Shown here piece by piece: positions 8,486 through 17,785 of a stretch of 64,000 nt of DNA. A program made the translations under genes and the position numbers. Within the stretch, counting starts at the first letter, position 1. Each line of letters starts with the position of its first letter. The notes beneath the pieces were generated by a model. The model did not search any database. It saw only the letters and a program-made list of their open reading frames with translations, and was not told the origin of the DNA. Origin of the DNA: Paulinella micropora (Eukaryota; Cercozoa; Imbricatea; Euglyphida); contig BJOX01000082.1 in the NCBI GenBank assembly GCA_009731375.1, positions 558,858 to 622,857 of the forward strand, in the 5' to 3' direction.

Positions 8486-11472
8486 TCAAGGAGGCAAGCG
8501 TGCCAAAGCACGTATTGAGTCAAGTGCCCATATTCGAGGGCAACGACCAAAGCTTTTGGCCTTGGTCAAGCAAGTTTCAGAAGCACATGCAGGGGATATC
8601 TGTCCACGTGGCAGAGATGGTATCTGTGGCATTAGCCGACCCAGCTAAAGCCAAAAGGGATTTTCCTTACGACGAAGCAAGGGCTAAGACGGCAGAAGAC
8701 TTAGAAGAGCCCGACACGCCCATAAGTGATAGTGAGGAAGATGAAGAGTCAGACACCTCTCAGAGAGGAAGACAGAGACCCCAGACAAAGAAAGAAGATA
8801 TCAAACAGCCAGAAGGTTGGGATAAAATGACAGCAGAACAAAAGAGAGAGTGGAAAGAGAAAGAAGCAAGGAAAAAGAAAAGACAAAGTATGAAACAACA
8901 CACAAGAAGAAAGACAGCTATCCGCAAAGAGAAGAAATATTATGAAAGGATGAAAACTTTGCAGTTATGTCTGTCTGTGGCTTTTTCCAAAGACAATGTA
9001 TCTAATTTCCTGCGAACACAGAAGACGAAAGGACCCATTGAAGAGTTGATAGTAGTAAGAGATCAATGGGGAGGCATTTCCGGAGCAGGTAGGTACATGT
9101 TAGAGGAAGAGTTTGAGAGAACGAGACCAAGGGCAGGTCAGAGGTATGTAGACTGGCTAAATGAATTTCTCGCAAAGAAAATCCAGCTTGAAAGTTTACG
9201 TGGGGCGCCATTTTCCGATGAGGAAGCAAAGAGAAAGCTATTTAAGAAATTGCGCTACCATCCAGCTTTCGGGGATAAATTTCAGGTGGACCACTATGAT
9301 CTCCCGGCCAGACTAAGACCAAATTTCTCGGAACTATGCGAAGCATCTAGGGAAAGATGGTTAATGTGGGAAGAAAAAGAAAGACGTAACAATTTCCGTG
9401 AGAGAAAAACTCAAATTCGCAAAGACAACAACAAGAAATCTCGGGATGGCAAGCAGCGGCAAGAGACCAATCTCCTGATGGATAATAAAGGGAAAAGGGG
9501 AGACAATAAACCGGGACCAAAGACAGCTCCAAACTGGACGCTCAAAGTCACGTGTTTCGGATGTGATGCCAAAGGCCATACCATGAGATATTGTCCGGTG
9601 ATTTCGGAAAAGTTCCGCAAAGAAGGAAAATTAAAACGGAATCAAACGGAAGACAAAGGCACGGAACAAGAAAAGAACGAACAAAAGAACAATTACAAAA
9701 ACAAAAAGAAACCCTTTCATAAGAAAAAGAAAGCACTCACTTTGATAACAACCGGCAACGACAAAAACGAAGACGAACAAAGTGACTCTGATACAAACGT
9801 TGCTTTAATCCATATGGGGAACACTTATGATAAGAGCGATGATGATGAGGAAGAAAGAGAAAGAGATGACGAGCAACCAAGCTCACCTCATCACAAATCT
9901 ACAAGTCCCCAAGCCCTTTTGAACGATACAAAGACTACACCTAGGGTAGGGAATAGACATAGTGAGAGTGGAGAAGGACGGGAAGTGCGGTTAGTATCGG
10001 CCACCCTACGAGGTCCCTCCTCACTACGGGGAGAAGGCAAGGAAGAGCGGTTAGTATCCGCCACCCCACGATGTTCCCCAGTCACCCCTAACCCTAACGA
10101 AACTCCTTTGAGGCTTGAGAGTTCTTACGGAGTCACGCCTGACACAAAATGTGCCGGAATAAACAGACGCAAAAAACCGTGTAATGTTTCCGTTGAAAAA
10201 TCAAAAGGAAAAGGAATATACGCAAATCACGCGAAACGATTATCTTATGCGAGGTACTGCGGATATCACGCCACACAAGACCCAGATTATCCGGAGTTGG
10301 ATTTGTCGGTAAGTCCCGTGTTGCGTCCCCCCAAATCTCCTTACTACCCAGACGAACGAGGTCTTAAAGCTGCGGCATTGGAAAAGTCTCATAAAATTAC
10401 GCAAAGACTCGTTTTCGGGGAATTTGAAACTTTACGTGACACCAAAATTTCCACAAGTCCACAAGTCTCGCAAAATATTCCGCAACAACCACGCAAACAT
10501 AATCCATTTTCTAGTCAGCGGACCGGCCAGAGCAGAGAAGGGAGAGAAGAGAGTGGAGTGGATGAGGGAGAGCAACGACTTGGGCCCACTTCTGTCAACA
10601 AGTTTGGCAACCAAATAGGTCCCACCTCACAACAACTCCAAATCTCTAGTTCTAGACCAATCACAGCACTCCCACCAACACAGACAACAAACACGCAACC
10701 CATCAACCCTCCCGTCATAACCTTCAAAGATATAAATGAAATAGCTAAAACGTTGATGAATGAGTGCGTGAGGGGAATGAATGGAGAAGTGATGCGTGTC
10801 GTGAGTGGCGAGCTAGAGAGAGATGACTTTTTGACTGACATAGTAAGAGCAATAGAAGGAGTGTACTTGGAGAGAGCAGTCAGACAGAGTCCCATCACTA
10901 CACCTCCACAACTCACAGAAGAGGGACAAGGTGAGGGTAGAGGAGTCTCTGAGGGTGAACTAGAAACAGAGACAGAGACAGAAGGAGAGACAGAGCATGT
11001 ACTGATACATGTGAGAAAAAGAGTGATGAAAAAGAGAGACATGACAGTACAGGATAGTGGAGCAAGCACAGACATATCATGCAGAGAAGACAGATTGACG
11101 GATGTCGATGAGATAGACCCGGTAGAACTACTGACAGGTAATGGAGAAAGGGAGTTGAGTAAGTCAGGAAGAGCTAGGCTGACTGTGATAGATGGGAAAG
11201 GAAGGCCTAGAGCAGTAGAAAAGAAGATGTTACTCGACACTACCTTACCAGTTAGCATAGTCTCTACAGGACAGATGGACCACAGACACAACAGATCAGT
11301 CATCCACCAAAACGGACAGTTAGTAATACTCAAACACCCCATCCACATTAACGAGAGTGACATATTAGTAAGGGGAAGATTAACTAAGAGTATGATATAT
11401 AGATGGGATGACGAATATGATGAACCATTGAAAGTCAACGAAAGATATGATCCTTTCGCAACAAGGGGGTAG
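8476..11472 (+). CDS. gag: copia Gag-protease polyprotein
   Basis: This is the structural and maturation polyprotein of the element, about 998 residues from the ATG at 8,476. Two codons upstream are open, but the ATG is the natural start. The N-terminal part is the Gag capsid-like region. A CCHC zinc knuckle, CFGCDAKGHTMRYC, lies near residue 361 and fits the CX2CX4HX4C nucleic-acid-binding pattern. A long charged, low-complexity linker follows. The aspartic protease active site, DSGAST, is near residue 861. The frame stops at TAG, while pol continues in the -1 frame. The length is large for copia gag, mostly because of the linker. Confidence 0.9.
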   Translation: MSLVKEASVPKHVLSQVPIFEGNDQSFWPWSSKFQKHMQGISVHVAEMVSVALADPAKAKRDFPYDEARAKTAEDLEEPDTPISDSEEDEESDTSQRGRQRPQTKKEDIKQPEGWDKMTAEQKREWKEKEARKKKRQSMKQHTRRKTAIRKEKKYYERMKTLQLCLSVAFSKDNVSNFLRTQKTKGPIEELIVVRDQWGGISGAGRYMLEEEFERTRPRAGQRYVDWLNEFLAKKIQLESLRGAPFSDEEAKRKLFKKLRYHPAFGDKFQVDHYDLPARLRPNFSELCEASRERWLMWEEKERRNNFRERKTQIRKDNNKKSRDGKQRQETNLLMDNKGKRGDNKPGPKTAPNWTLKVTCFGCDAKGHTMRYCPVISEKFRKEGKLKRNQTEDKGTEQEKNEQKNNYKNKKKPFHKKKKALTLITTGNDKNEDEQSDSDTNVALIHMGNTYDKSDDDEEERERDDEQPSSPHHKSTSPQALLNDTKTTPRVGNRHSESGEGREVRLVSATLRGPSSLRGEGKEERLVSATPRCSPVTPNPNETPLRLESSYGVTPDTKCAGINRRKKPCNVSVEKSKGKGIYANHAKRLSYARYCGYHATQDPDYPELDLSVSPVLRPPKSPYYPDERGLKAAALEKSHKITQRLVFGEFETLRDTKISTSPQVSQNIPQQPRKHNPFSSQRTGQSREGREESGVDEGEQRLGPTSVNKFGNQIGPTSQQLQISSSRPITALPPTQTTNTQPINPPVITFKDINEIAKTLMNECVRGMNGEVMRVVSGELERDDFLTDIVRAIEGVYLERAVRQSPITTPPQLTEEGQGEGRGVSEGELETETETEGETEHVLIHVRKRVMKKRDMTVQDSGASTDISCREDRLTDVDEIDPVELLTGNGERELSKSGRARLTVIDGKGRPRAVEKKMLLDTTLPVSIVSTGQMDHRHNRSVIHQNGQLVILKHPIHINESDILVRGRLTKSMIYRWDDEYDEPLKVNERYDPFATRG

Positions 11473-14400
11473 AAGGGGAGGGAAGCCCCACAAATGAGAA
11501 CAAAAACGAGACAAGTAAGCATGAAGTAAATAAGAGAGAGAAAGAATTACACGTAGATATAGTATTATATGAAGCTTACCCCAGAAAGTCAGACAAACCT
11601 AGAAAGATAGGAATCAAGCTTTTTCACTATGCCTGTGGGCATTATGGGTTAACAAAGATGCGCCTATTGGCAAAAATTTTGAACATTAAGTTAGTTGGTG
11701 ACGAGAGCGATGTGAGATTTTGCGAATCTTGCATGATAGGAAAGTCTAAACGTTTGCCACGTTTTGCAGTTAATACAATAGAAAGAGCCCAAAAGCCAGG
11801 TATAATTCTACACATAGACACATCAGGACCGTGGGCAACTAGATCAATAGGTGGTAAACGGTATAAATTTTCGGTCACCGACGACTACTCACTGTTCATT
11901 CTTGACTTTTATTTAGCCCATAAGAATGAGTTTGTAGATTGCTTAAAACAAGCTGTAGCCTTTTATGAGAGACAGACAGGAAACAAAGTAAAGGAAATTC
12001 GCGCAGATCAAGAATTCCATATTCCGGAGGAAGTCATTAAGTGGTGGAAAAATATTCGCTTTATTTGGAAAACCTCCGCGACAAACGATAAAGACGGGAA
12101 TCCTATTGCGGAAAAAGTGAATGATATTACGGCGGGGCCTGCACGAGCAATGAGATATCACGCTAAATTACCGCCGCAATTCTGGGCAGAATTAGAACAC
12201 GCAGCAACAACCATTCACAACATACTACCGGCAATTCACGGGGAACGCAAAGGAATTTCGCCTTATGAGCAGCTGTTAGGTAGAAAACCAACACTCTTTC
12301 ATTTAAAACCAATAGGATGTATGGGTGTGTTACATATACCTAAGACTAAAGTGCGGAAGGGAGAGTACAGAGGGAAAAAGGTGATGCTAGTAGGATATGA
12401 TCTATTTCGGGAACTATACCGCGTATGGGATGGTAAGAAGATAATTTCCGGAGTGAGAGATGTGAGATTTAATATTCACAAAATCGGTAAACAAGCTCAT
12501 CCTCCTAAACTAGTGTCGTGGGATAATGATGACTCTGAGGGGGAGAATGAGAATGAGAGCGAGCAACCACACACATCTCCACAAGCGTCACCACCCCAAT
12601 CACCACCCCAATCACCACCTCAATCACCTAAGTCACCGCACAACGTCAACAACGACCACCCAACAACACACTTTGATGAAGTTGAGGGGGAGACAGAGAA
12701 TGTTGATATCGATGCGAATGAGAATGAGCATGAAAATGAGCATGTGGAGAAGAATACATTGGATCACAAACATACACGCCTACACACAAGTCCAGAGCCA
12801 CATTATCCACAACAATTACCCCCAGAGCACAAGATCAAGCCACAAGAGCATACAAATGAACAAGATCCAACAGATCCACTAAAAATACATGAAAGAAGAG
12901 CATACGAAGAAAAATCACCACCATCTAAGGGATTAACGTGGGAGCAGAGTCAGAGAGTAACGGAGAGTAACATAATCCCCGGTAAAAGGCAGCGCAAGGC
13001 AGTAGAGAGATTTACCCCTAGCAATGAGCCCAAGAGAGAAAAGAGAGAGGCTCAAGAGCTAATAGGTAAGGTAGTAAGAGTGCCCGCGCGTGCATGGGGA
13101 GATGGATGGGCGAAGAAAAAGTACGGTGAGGGATGGGAGAGCATAGTACGAGTAGGGGTAGTCAGCAGAGTGAGTGACCCCAGAGATAGACTCGTAGTAA
13201 GAGACAGACCTCAGCCCACCCACATAGTTAAGTTTGAGGACGAAGAAGAACGGATGTTGAATTCGGAAATCCTCAAATACTCCGTGAAAGATCCCGAATA
13301 CCCGTTACAAAGTCCCGCTAATATGTTTTTATGCGATGACCGTATGGTGGCAGATGAGATTCGTGATTTTTATTTGTATGTAAATATCAGAGTACCCAAA
13401 GATGTCATAGAGGAAGGTTTGACAGCTAAAGATGTTTTAGAGGGTATGAAAACAGAGCTAAAAGCTCTTCAATCCTTTAACACATACACATGGGTACCCC
13501 ATAAGGAGGCAAGCAAGGCAGGAGTTAGTAAGATAGTTAGATTGACATGGGTTCACAAAGTAAAGTTAGATGAGAACGGGAAAAAGTTCATAAAGTCTCG
13601 TTTAGCTTTACGGGGAGATATGTTAGAACCCGGTGTTAGCTATAACCCAGATCAGCTCTTTGTTCCTTGCGCCGCGCACCATTCACTTTTATTTCTCGCC
13701 AAACTAGCTGCCTGGCACAAACACAAACTATACGGCATAGATTTTAAAAATGCATACCTAAATGCTCGTATGAATGACCCTGTTTATGCATATGCGCCAG
13801 AGAGTGTAGACAGAGAAGGGCATGAGGGGATGATATGGCGTATAGATGGTGCTTTATATGGTGCACCACAGGCAGGAAGAAGATGGTATGAGATATTAGC
13901 ACCCAAGTTAGAGGAGCTAGGTTTTAGGTTGCTAGATTCAGACTTATGTATGTTTGTAGAAAATGATAAAGCTTTGAGAGAGGCGATAGTAGGGATATTT
14001 CATGTTGATGACTTGTTGTTCACCGCACCAAACAAACAAGCATATGAGCGTTTTGCGTCCGCATTAGAAAAACATTTCCCGCTCAAAAGACTCGGTATTG
14101 CCCGTGAATTCAAAGGAATAGAGATAGAGCAATCGAACGGGAAAATAATTTTGCATCAGCGAAAATATCAGCAGCAGATACTAAAAGAGGTAGGCTACGA
14201 TTCTGCTAAACCCGTTAGTACTCCAGCGCAAGAACATTTCACGGAACCGATGTCGGAATCAGCTAGCTTGCGAAAATTTTCAATTCCTAGTCTAGTTGGT
14301 CGTTTGCTATTTCTCGCAAAGATGACAAGACCCGATATAGAACAAGCACTAAATTCGGCAAGTGTCATGCAAACTATCGATAAGGGAATAACTTATGCGA

Positions 14401-14963
14401 TGTTAGGCAGAATCTTTCGTTATTTAGTTAACTCTTATCGAGGTTTAGCTTACCATGAGCCTAAGTCAGAGCAAGAAGGGCAAACCTATCCAAAACTTTC
14501 CATGTGGCCCGACGCGGCTCACAAAGTTTGTAAGAAAACAGGGAAGTCCCGCACTGGATTCGTGATCCTATGGGGCAGCGATCCAGTTGCATGGTTATCA
14601 AAGCGACAGAGTCGCATCGCCCTGAGTTCCAATGATGCTGAAATATTTGCAGCAACTGAGTGCATTAGAGAGGGACTTGCACTAAAACACATTACACAAG
14701 AACTAAACATAGCCCAAAAGAGCCCGATAGAATTATTCGAGGATAACTCTCAAACAGTCTTAGCGGCAGAGAGGGGTATGTCAGGTAATAGAACTAAACA
14801 CTTACCTTTAGAATTACACTTTATGCACCACCTACAGAGAGACGGTGAGATTAAGTTTGTAAAAGTAGGTACGAAGAAGCAGATAGGTGATGTAATGACA
14901 AAATATTTACCGAAAGAACAATTCGAGTATTTACTTAACAAATTTACGGTAAAGCTCAAGTAA
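11451..14963 (+). CDS. pol: copia Pol polyprotein (integrase, RT, RNase H)
   Basis: The frame is open from 11,451, so it overlaps the end of gag by 22 bases. The first internal ATG is at 11,658, but it falls inside the integrase zinc-binding domain (HYACGH upstream, CESC downstream). A separate start there would remove part of that domain, so a frameshift from gag is more likely. The integrase triad is visible as HIDTSG, RADQEF and IAEKVND. Reverse transcriptase shows YGIDFKNAYL and the catalytic FHVDDLLF about 780 residues after the internal ATG. RNase H shows the LSSNDAEIFAA block and a TKHLPLELHF block near the end. No internal stop codon occurs. Confidence 0.92.
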   Translation, partial: SFRNKGVEGEGSPTNENKNETSKHEVNKREKELHVDIVLYEAYPRKSDKPRKIGIKLFHYACGHYGLTKMRLLAKILNIKLVGDESDVRFCESCMIGKSKRLPRFAVNTIERAQKPGIILHIDTSGPWATRSIGGKRYKFSVTDDYSLFILDFYLAHKNEFVDCLKQAVAFYERQTGNKVKEIRADQEFHIPEEVIKWWKNIRFIWKTSATNDKDGNPIAEKVNDITAGPARAMRYHAKLPPQFWAELEHAATTIHNILPAIHGERKGISPYEQLLGRKPTLFHLKPIGCMGVLHIPKTKVRKGEYRGKKVMLVGYDLFRELYRVWDGKKIISGVRDVRFNIHKIGKQAHPPKLVSWDNDDSEGENENESEQPHTSPQASPPQSPPQSPPQSPKSPHNVNNDHPTTHFDEVEGETENVDIDANENEHENEHVEKNTLDHKHTRLHTSPEPHYPQQLPPEHKIKPQEHTNEQDPTDPLKIHERRAYEEKSPPSKGLTWEQSQRVTESNIIPGKRQRKAVERFTPSNEPKREKREAQELIGKVVRVPARAWGDGWAKKKYGEGWESIVRVGVVSRVSDPRDRLVVRDRPQPTHIVKFEDEEERMLNSEILKYSVKDPEYPLQSPANMFLCDDRMVADEIRDFYLYVNIRVPKDVIEEGLTAKDVLEGMKTELKALQSFNTYTWVPHKEASKAGVSKIVRLTWVHKVKLDENGKKFIKSRLALRGDMLEPGVSYNPDQLFVPCAAHHSLLFLAKLAAWHKHKLYGIDFKNAYLNARMNDPVYAYAPESVDREGHEGMIWRIDGALYGAPQAGRRWYEILAPKLEELGFRLLDSDLCMFVENDKALREAIVGIFHVDDLLFTAPNKQAYERFASALEKHFPLKRLGIAREFKGIEIEQSNGKIILHQRKYQQQILKEVGYDSAKPVSTPAQEHFTEPMSESASLRKFSIPSLVGRLLFLAKMTRPDIEQALNSASVMQTIDKGITYAMLGRIFRYLVNSYRGLAYHEPKSEQEGQTYPKLSMWPDAAHKVCKKTGKSRTGFVILWGSDPVAWLSKRQSRIALSSNDAEIFAATECIREGLALKHITQELNIAQKSPIELFEDNSQTVLAAERGMSGNRTKHLPLELHFMHHLQRDGEIKFVKVGTKKQIGDVMTKYLPKEQFEYLLNKFTVKLK

Positions 14964-15398
14964 TTTCGGGATTTGCGTGTCCACTCACCTATATTTGCTT
15001 TGAGTGTTTTGTGCAGTTTGTTGCTTGTTGCAGCAGCTTTGTTTTGCGCAGGGGTCAAGAGCCGTCGAGCCGAGGCTGGGTAGCCGACTGCCACGCGAGG
15101 CCGGCAGCCGCGAGGCTTTCCCTGGCTAACTTAGCAATTTAAATTCTTTCTATCATTCTTTCTGTCCTAGAATAGGAAATCTAATTTTTTTTTTATTTTG
15201 CTACCCTCTACGGGAAGCGCTTGCAAATTTTTGAACACATACATACTTCATACATGTTACTGCATGACCACATATATACATACATAGAGGATGTGATGTA
15301 AATGGGAGTTGATATTTAACCTTCGGGTAACCCATAACTGATCCTCAACACCTTTTTTTTTCATATTTACACACTAATATAGCCTATGACTTGCGACT
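14964..15398 (+). other. copia 3' untranslated region
   Basis: Non-coding sequence after pol with a GC-rich, potentially folded patch near 15,055-15,115 containing repeated GCCG/CGGC motifs. No ORF is present. Confidence 0.6.
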
Positions 15399-15407
15399 AA
15401 GGGGGAG
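15399..15407 (+). promoter_or_regulatory. Polypurine tract of copia element
   Basis: AAGGGGGAG lies directly before the right LTR, the position where plus-strand DNA synthesis is primed in LTR retrotransposons. It supports the LTR start used here. Confidence 0.8.
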
Positions 15408-15718
15408 CGTTGTAATGTACTACTAATACCCGTTACTCCACCTAGACAATTTACCGGTAATTTGGATAGTCTTAGTCATAGGCAGGTTCATAGGCCGGAC
15501 AGTTATTAATACCTTTATTACTGACAAGGACACTTTCTAGAGTATTCGCGAATCATAGTCTGGAATGCCTAGAATCAAATGAGTATTACCATTCTGTAAA
15601 GGTCATAACATCATAAATTTGTGTGACCCAAAGTCATTAAAAGTCTTTTCTTCGGTTATTCTTTACCCTTAGCGGGGTAGCTTCCCTAAACTCTGCGTTT
15701 GAGTGATAGATTACTTTG
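15408..15718 (+). repeat. Right LTR of copia element
   Basis: The partner of the left LTR, with one extra base near the middle (CTGGAATGCC instead of CTGGATGCC). TAATC follows directly. Confidence 0.85.
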
Positions 15719-15723
15719 TAATC

Positions 15724-16777
15724 TAACTATGCAGCCTTGTTTATTATGTCTCATTTAATAATGTTCTAAGAAATTTTTGAGTAATTTTTCTCTTTGACTG
15801 CACATCATTCCTTGGAAAACAGTACTTCAAAAGGTGGTCAAATATGTCTTCTTGATAGTTTGCGACTGTTCTAGTCAGAGTTATTGAGTTATGAAGTTGC
15901 TAGGACACACTTATTGAAGCATCAATCAGTTTTTTATCAATAAAGCCTTATGAAACTACTTGAACTTGATAAACTATGTCAGGACTTTTTTTGCACTTCA
16001 AACATTTTGTGAACTCGGCTCTAAAACTCAATGAGAGGGTGAATATTATGTCCAGAAAACTTATGGAAAATGAACTCCGAGTCATAGAGCATGTTTTCAA
16101 TCAGTAAAAACGAAGGACCATTATGTGTAGTACAAGTAATGATTCTTCAAAGTCAGGCTGTCGTCTGAGAGAAAAACAGTGATTTCAAGTCTGATGCCTC
16201 CAGAGTGCTTTCAGTAAAAGTTATTGTTTTCAACTAAAATATACATTCAAAAAGGACTTCTGCACACTTCAAAAGGTGCCTGGAGTGTCGAAAACATTAT
16301 CCACAGCGATTCCAAGATGCATTTTTTGTGTTTTTAGAAAATTTCTGTTGACACCCCCAAAACTCATGAAGATTTTGAAAAAATCACATTTTAAAAATGA
16401 CTTTTAATAAGTATGTGAACGAATTGCACTTGTTTCCTGACTAAAAAATAGCTAAACCTTTTCAAAAAGCAGGATCATATTTTTTTTCGAAGTGCTGGAA
16501 CACGGTTTTTAGTCACATGGTTTGTTGTCCACACATATCGATATAAAAAATTCTTAAGCACAAGCAATTGAACACATGCTATCTACTCATTTACATTACC
16601 CACAGTACAGGAGCACATTCTCAAGCAGTAGTATAGGGTCGCACTTCGGCACACTTTTTCAATACATACCACCCGCCACCCAGAGACACACACCGGCCGG
16701 CCCGCCGGGACAAAACGGCAACGGACAAATAAGTTCGTATTTTAAATTAAAGTCATAAAAATATAGACACATACAGG
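15724..16777. other. AT-rich DNA between copia and viral genes
   Basis: About 1 kb of AT-rich sequence without a convincing gene. A short GC-rich stretch precedes the first viral ORF. It could hold the left end of the viral element, but I could not find a terminal inverted repeat. Confidence 0.5.
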
Positions 16778-17257
16778 ATGACAAACGAAGACACACAAAA
16801 AACTGCGACAAGTCGTAGGTTTACCATTTCAAAAGGATGTATTATGATAAAGAATAATGAAAAGAGGCAGATGGTAAAAGTTCAATGGAGAGAAGGAGGT
16901 AAAACGATGTTTAAGAGTTTTAGTATTGGAAAACGAAGAACACAAGAACAAGCAATGGAAGAAGCAAAGAAATACCACAAGGAAAAAGTAAAACCAAAGT
17001 ATGATGAATGGAAAGTTAATTATGATAAGGAAACAAAAGAAATCAAAAAAGAAAAGAAAAGGAATTGGAAGAAGAAAACATTTAAGTGTGAATGCGGAGT
17101 TGAAATAAATAGGAGTAGCAAAGCAAGACATATGAAATCAAGCACACATACAGAAAAAATTTCTTCTAAACAAAACGAAGGGGTAATATATAAGGATACA
17201 CAGGGCAACAAACAAGAGACACACGATGACAGAAAACAAACGACGATACAAATGTGA
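16778..17257 (+). CDS. Small basic protein with CxCG...H zinc-finger motif
   Basis: 159 residues, lysine-rich. The N-terminal half (about residues 12-72) has a KVQWREGGKTMFKSFS stretch followed by a helix, faintly like an AP2-type DNA-binding fold; that resemblance is weak. The C-terminal half carries CECGVEINRSSKARHMKSST ending in H, a compact C2H2-like finger of a kind frequent in large DNA viruses and Polinton-like elements. Its stop codon overlaps the next ORF by 32 bases in another frame, which suggests a compact viral gene layout. A DNA-binding role is inferred only. Confidence 0.55.
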   Translation: MTNEDTQKTATSRRFTISKGCIMIKNNEKRQMVKVQWREGGKTMFKSFSIGKRRTQEQAMEEAKKYHKEKVKPKYDEWKVNYDKETKEIKKEKKRNWKKKTFKCECGVEINRSSKARHMKSSTHTEKISSKQNEGVIYKDTQGNKQETHDDRKQTTIQM

Positions 17258-17498
17258 TTGTGGTTCTGAAGTTTCTATCGCTGAACACCGAAAGCGGATT
17301 CATTTCAGCTCAAAAAAACATAAAAAATTTCTTGAAAAACAAGAAGAAGAAAAGAAGAAAAAAGAAGAATGGGAAAGAATGATACAAAATATTAATAAAA
17401 GACGAGACAGTACATCTACCGATGTAGTCGGTGATGACTGGTGTAATTTCTGTCATTACAGCGAACATAACTGTCATTGCGGATTCATTTCAATATAA
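17226..17498 (+). CDS. Small zinc-finger protein
   Basis: 90 residues. It opens with a CDCGSEVSIAEHRKRIHFSS finger of the same type as in the preceding protein. A lysine/glutamate-rich helix follows, and then a second Cys/His cluster, CNFCHYSEHNCHC. The start overlaps the upstream gene by 32 bases. It probably binds nucleic acid, and it may be a paralogue of the upstream C-terminal finger. Confidence 0.55.
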   Translation: MTENKRRYKCDCGSEVSIAEHRKRIHFSSKKHKKFLEKQEEEKKKKEEWERMIQNINKRRDSTSTDVVGDDWCNFCHYSEHNCHCGFISI

Positions 17499-17785
17499 TG
17501 ATAGCAATTTTTTTTTTCGGCCCGCCAGCTCCACCCGCCCCGCCAGCACCGCCCGCCCCGCCCTAATTTCCATCTAAAGACAGGGCCCCCCGTATATATA
17601 GACACGGGGAGCACACGGCGGACCACGGCGGGGGGCAGACGATTGAGATATTATTTAATTTCCAAAAAAAAATTGTTAACCAATATATAAGATGGAGACA
17701 CACACTTACAACGGAATTCAGTATAGGTTGGACAAATTTAGGGAACAAAATTAATCATGAAATCAAAAGGGTCAGGGGTCAAGAT
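17499..17785 (+). promoter_or_regulatory. Intergenic region before DNA polymerase
   Basis: Contains a run of CCGCC-rich short repeats near 17,518-17,562, a TATA-like GTATATATAG near 17,592 and AT-rich sequence. The polymerase frame stays open upstream to roughly 17,620 without an in-frame ATG, so the exact border between promoter and gene is unclear. Confidence 0.3.

Larger units (their letters stand above)
8163..15718 (+). mobile_element. Ty1/copia LTR retrotransposon, nearly intact
   Basis: Two LTRs of 310 and 311 bp flank gag-protease and pol in copia order: gag, protease, integrase, reverse transcriptase, RNase H. The LTRs appear nearly identical, with a one-base length difference, so insertion was recent. 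TAATC lies immediately outside each LTR and is taken as the 5-bp target duplication. A primer-binding site adjoins the left LTR and a polypurine tract adjoins the right. The only visible defect is the frame change between gag-protease and pol, which may be programmed. Confidence 0.92.

Noticed and set aside
10515-11522. 335-codon minus-strand frame opposite gag
   Set aside because: A shadow of the copia gag-protease gene; that protein has clear domains on the plus strand and this one has none.
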